NCBI GenBank assembly: GCA_031549725.1
Contig: JAVBPH010000014.1
Coordinates: 1-50,735 of the forward strand
Reading direction: 5' to 3'
Source of the DNA: UBA937 sp031549725
GTDB lineage: Bacteria > Spirochaetota > Spirochaetia > Treponematales > Breznakiellaceae
DNA length: 50,735 nt
The stretch's first letter is position 1. Every line of letters begins with the position of its first letter. Shown in pieces: positions 50,595 through 50,735 of the stretch. The notes below the pieces were generated by a model that was not told the origin of the DNA, ran no database searches, and worked only from the letters and a program-made list of their open reading frames with translations. Position numbers and translations under genes: made by a program.

Positions 50595-50735
50595 GCCTTT
50601 TTCAAAACTCGGTTAGTTTTGAAAAAGGCTTTTGCAGAAAGAATGCTATTTCCTTACCCATACATAAAATAGTATTCTTTCTGCACGTACATCTAAGGTT
50701 GCTTTTTCAAAATTTGACATTTTGAAAAAGCCTCT
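50595..50735 (-). repeat. Two-ended hairpin element IV (inverted, at window edge)
   Basis: On the minus strand: left hairpin GCTTTTTCAAAAT with complement (50719-50731 and 50701-50713), tail CTTAGATGT (50690-50698), core hairpin with 12-bp arms TGCAGAAAGAAT (50633-50644 and 50674-50685), right hairpin with 15-bp arms (50595-50609 and 50615-50629), loop reading AACCG. Same architecture as elements I and II. Confidence 0.85.

Noticed and set aside
1..50735. CRISPR array
   Set aside because: Repeats are palindromic, dispersed and not regularly spaced with unique spacers; no cas genes.

Overview
The window looks like chromosomal DNA of a free-living or gut-associated spirochaete, most probably a Treponema of the termite-gut type (T. 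primitia / T. azotonutricium-like). The main evidence is the block mltG-dnaG-rpoD-zinc-ribbon protein-rnpB-TPR protein-mreB-mreC-mreD-mrdA-rodA, which I recall in very similar order from Treponema pallidum. Many TPR-containing envelope proteins and lipoproteins, and cmk next to rpsA, fit the same picture. Genus is an inference from gene content; no 16S rRNA gene is present.

Layout. 1-9100 (mostly accessory): a hypothetical gene, a lipoprotein (C39-like cysteine peptidase) overlapping a small beta-barrel gene, an extradiol dioxygenase, a VOC protein, thiamine pyrophosphokinase, a HIT protein, an SPFH-like membrane protein, a membrane protein plus AroH chorismate mutase, D-lactate dehydrogenase, and a tRNA-Thr/tRNA-Tyr operon. 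9401-14981: YkgJ-type cysteine-cluster protein, metallo-beta-lactamase-fold hydrolase, a small ORF and a 1322-residue OmpA/Ig-repeat surface protein. 15055-30332: the housekeeping block for DNA priming, the primary sigma factor, RNase P RNA and the cell-elongation machinery, ending with a radical-SAM/DUF2344 protein. 30523-35896 (minus): lipoprotein, TPR protein, GAF sigma54 activator, rpsA, cmk. 36427-41896 (minus): secreted MBL hydrolase, rluB, scpB, scpA, folK, recA. 42171-50374: hybrid histidine kinase, divergent prs, dtd, three TPR/secreted proteins and rpe.

Nearly every intergenic gap carries short palindromic repeats of at least five families. The most striking are two-ended hairpin elements: a left hairpin followed by CTTAGATGTA, a core that is a different hairpin each time, and a right hairpin whose loop reads CTAACCGA. 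The arms differ between copies but stay perfectly complementary, and the arms of the two ends match each other in type within one element. A triple-hairpin module occurs three times, and a roughly 150-nt structured element occurs twice, 2.7 kb apart.

Several first genes of transcription units have no Shine-Dalgarno sequence but carry a -35/-10 promoter, usually with a 17-bp spacer, only 5-12 nt upstream of the ATG. This suggests leaderless or near-leaderless mRNAs. A decayed RelE/ParE-type toxin gene lies between scpA and folK.
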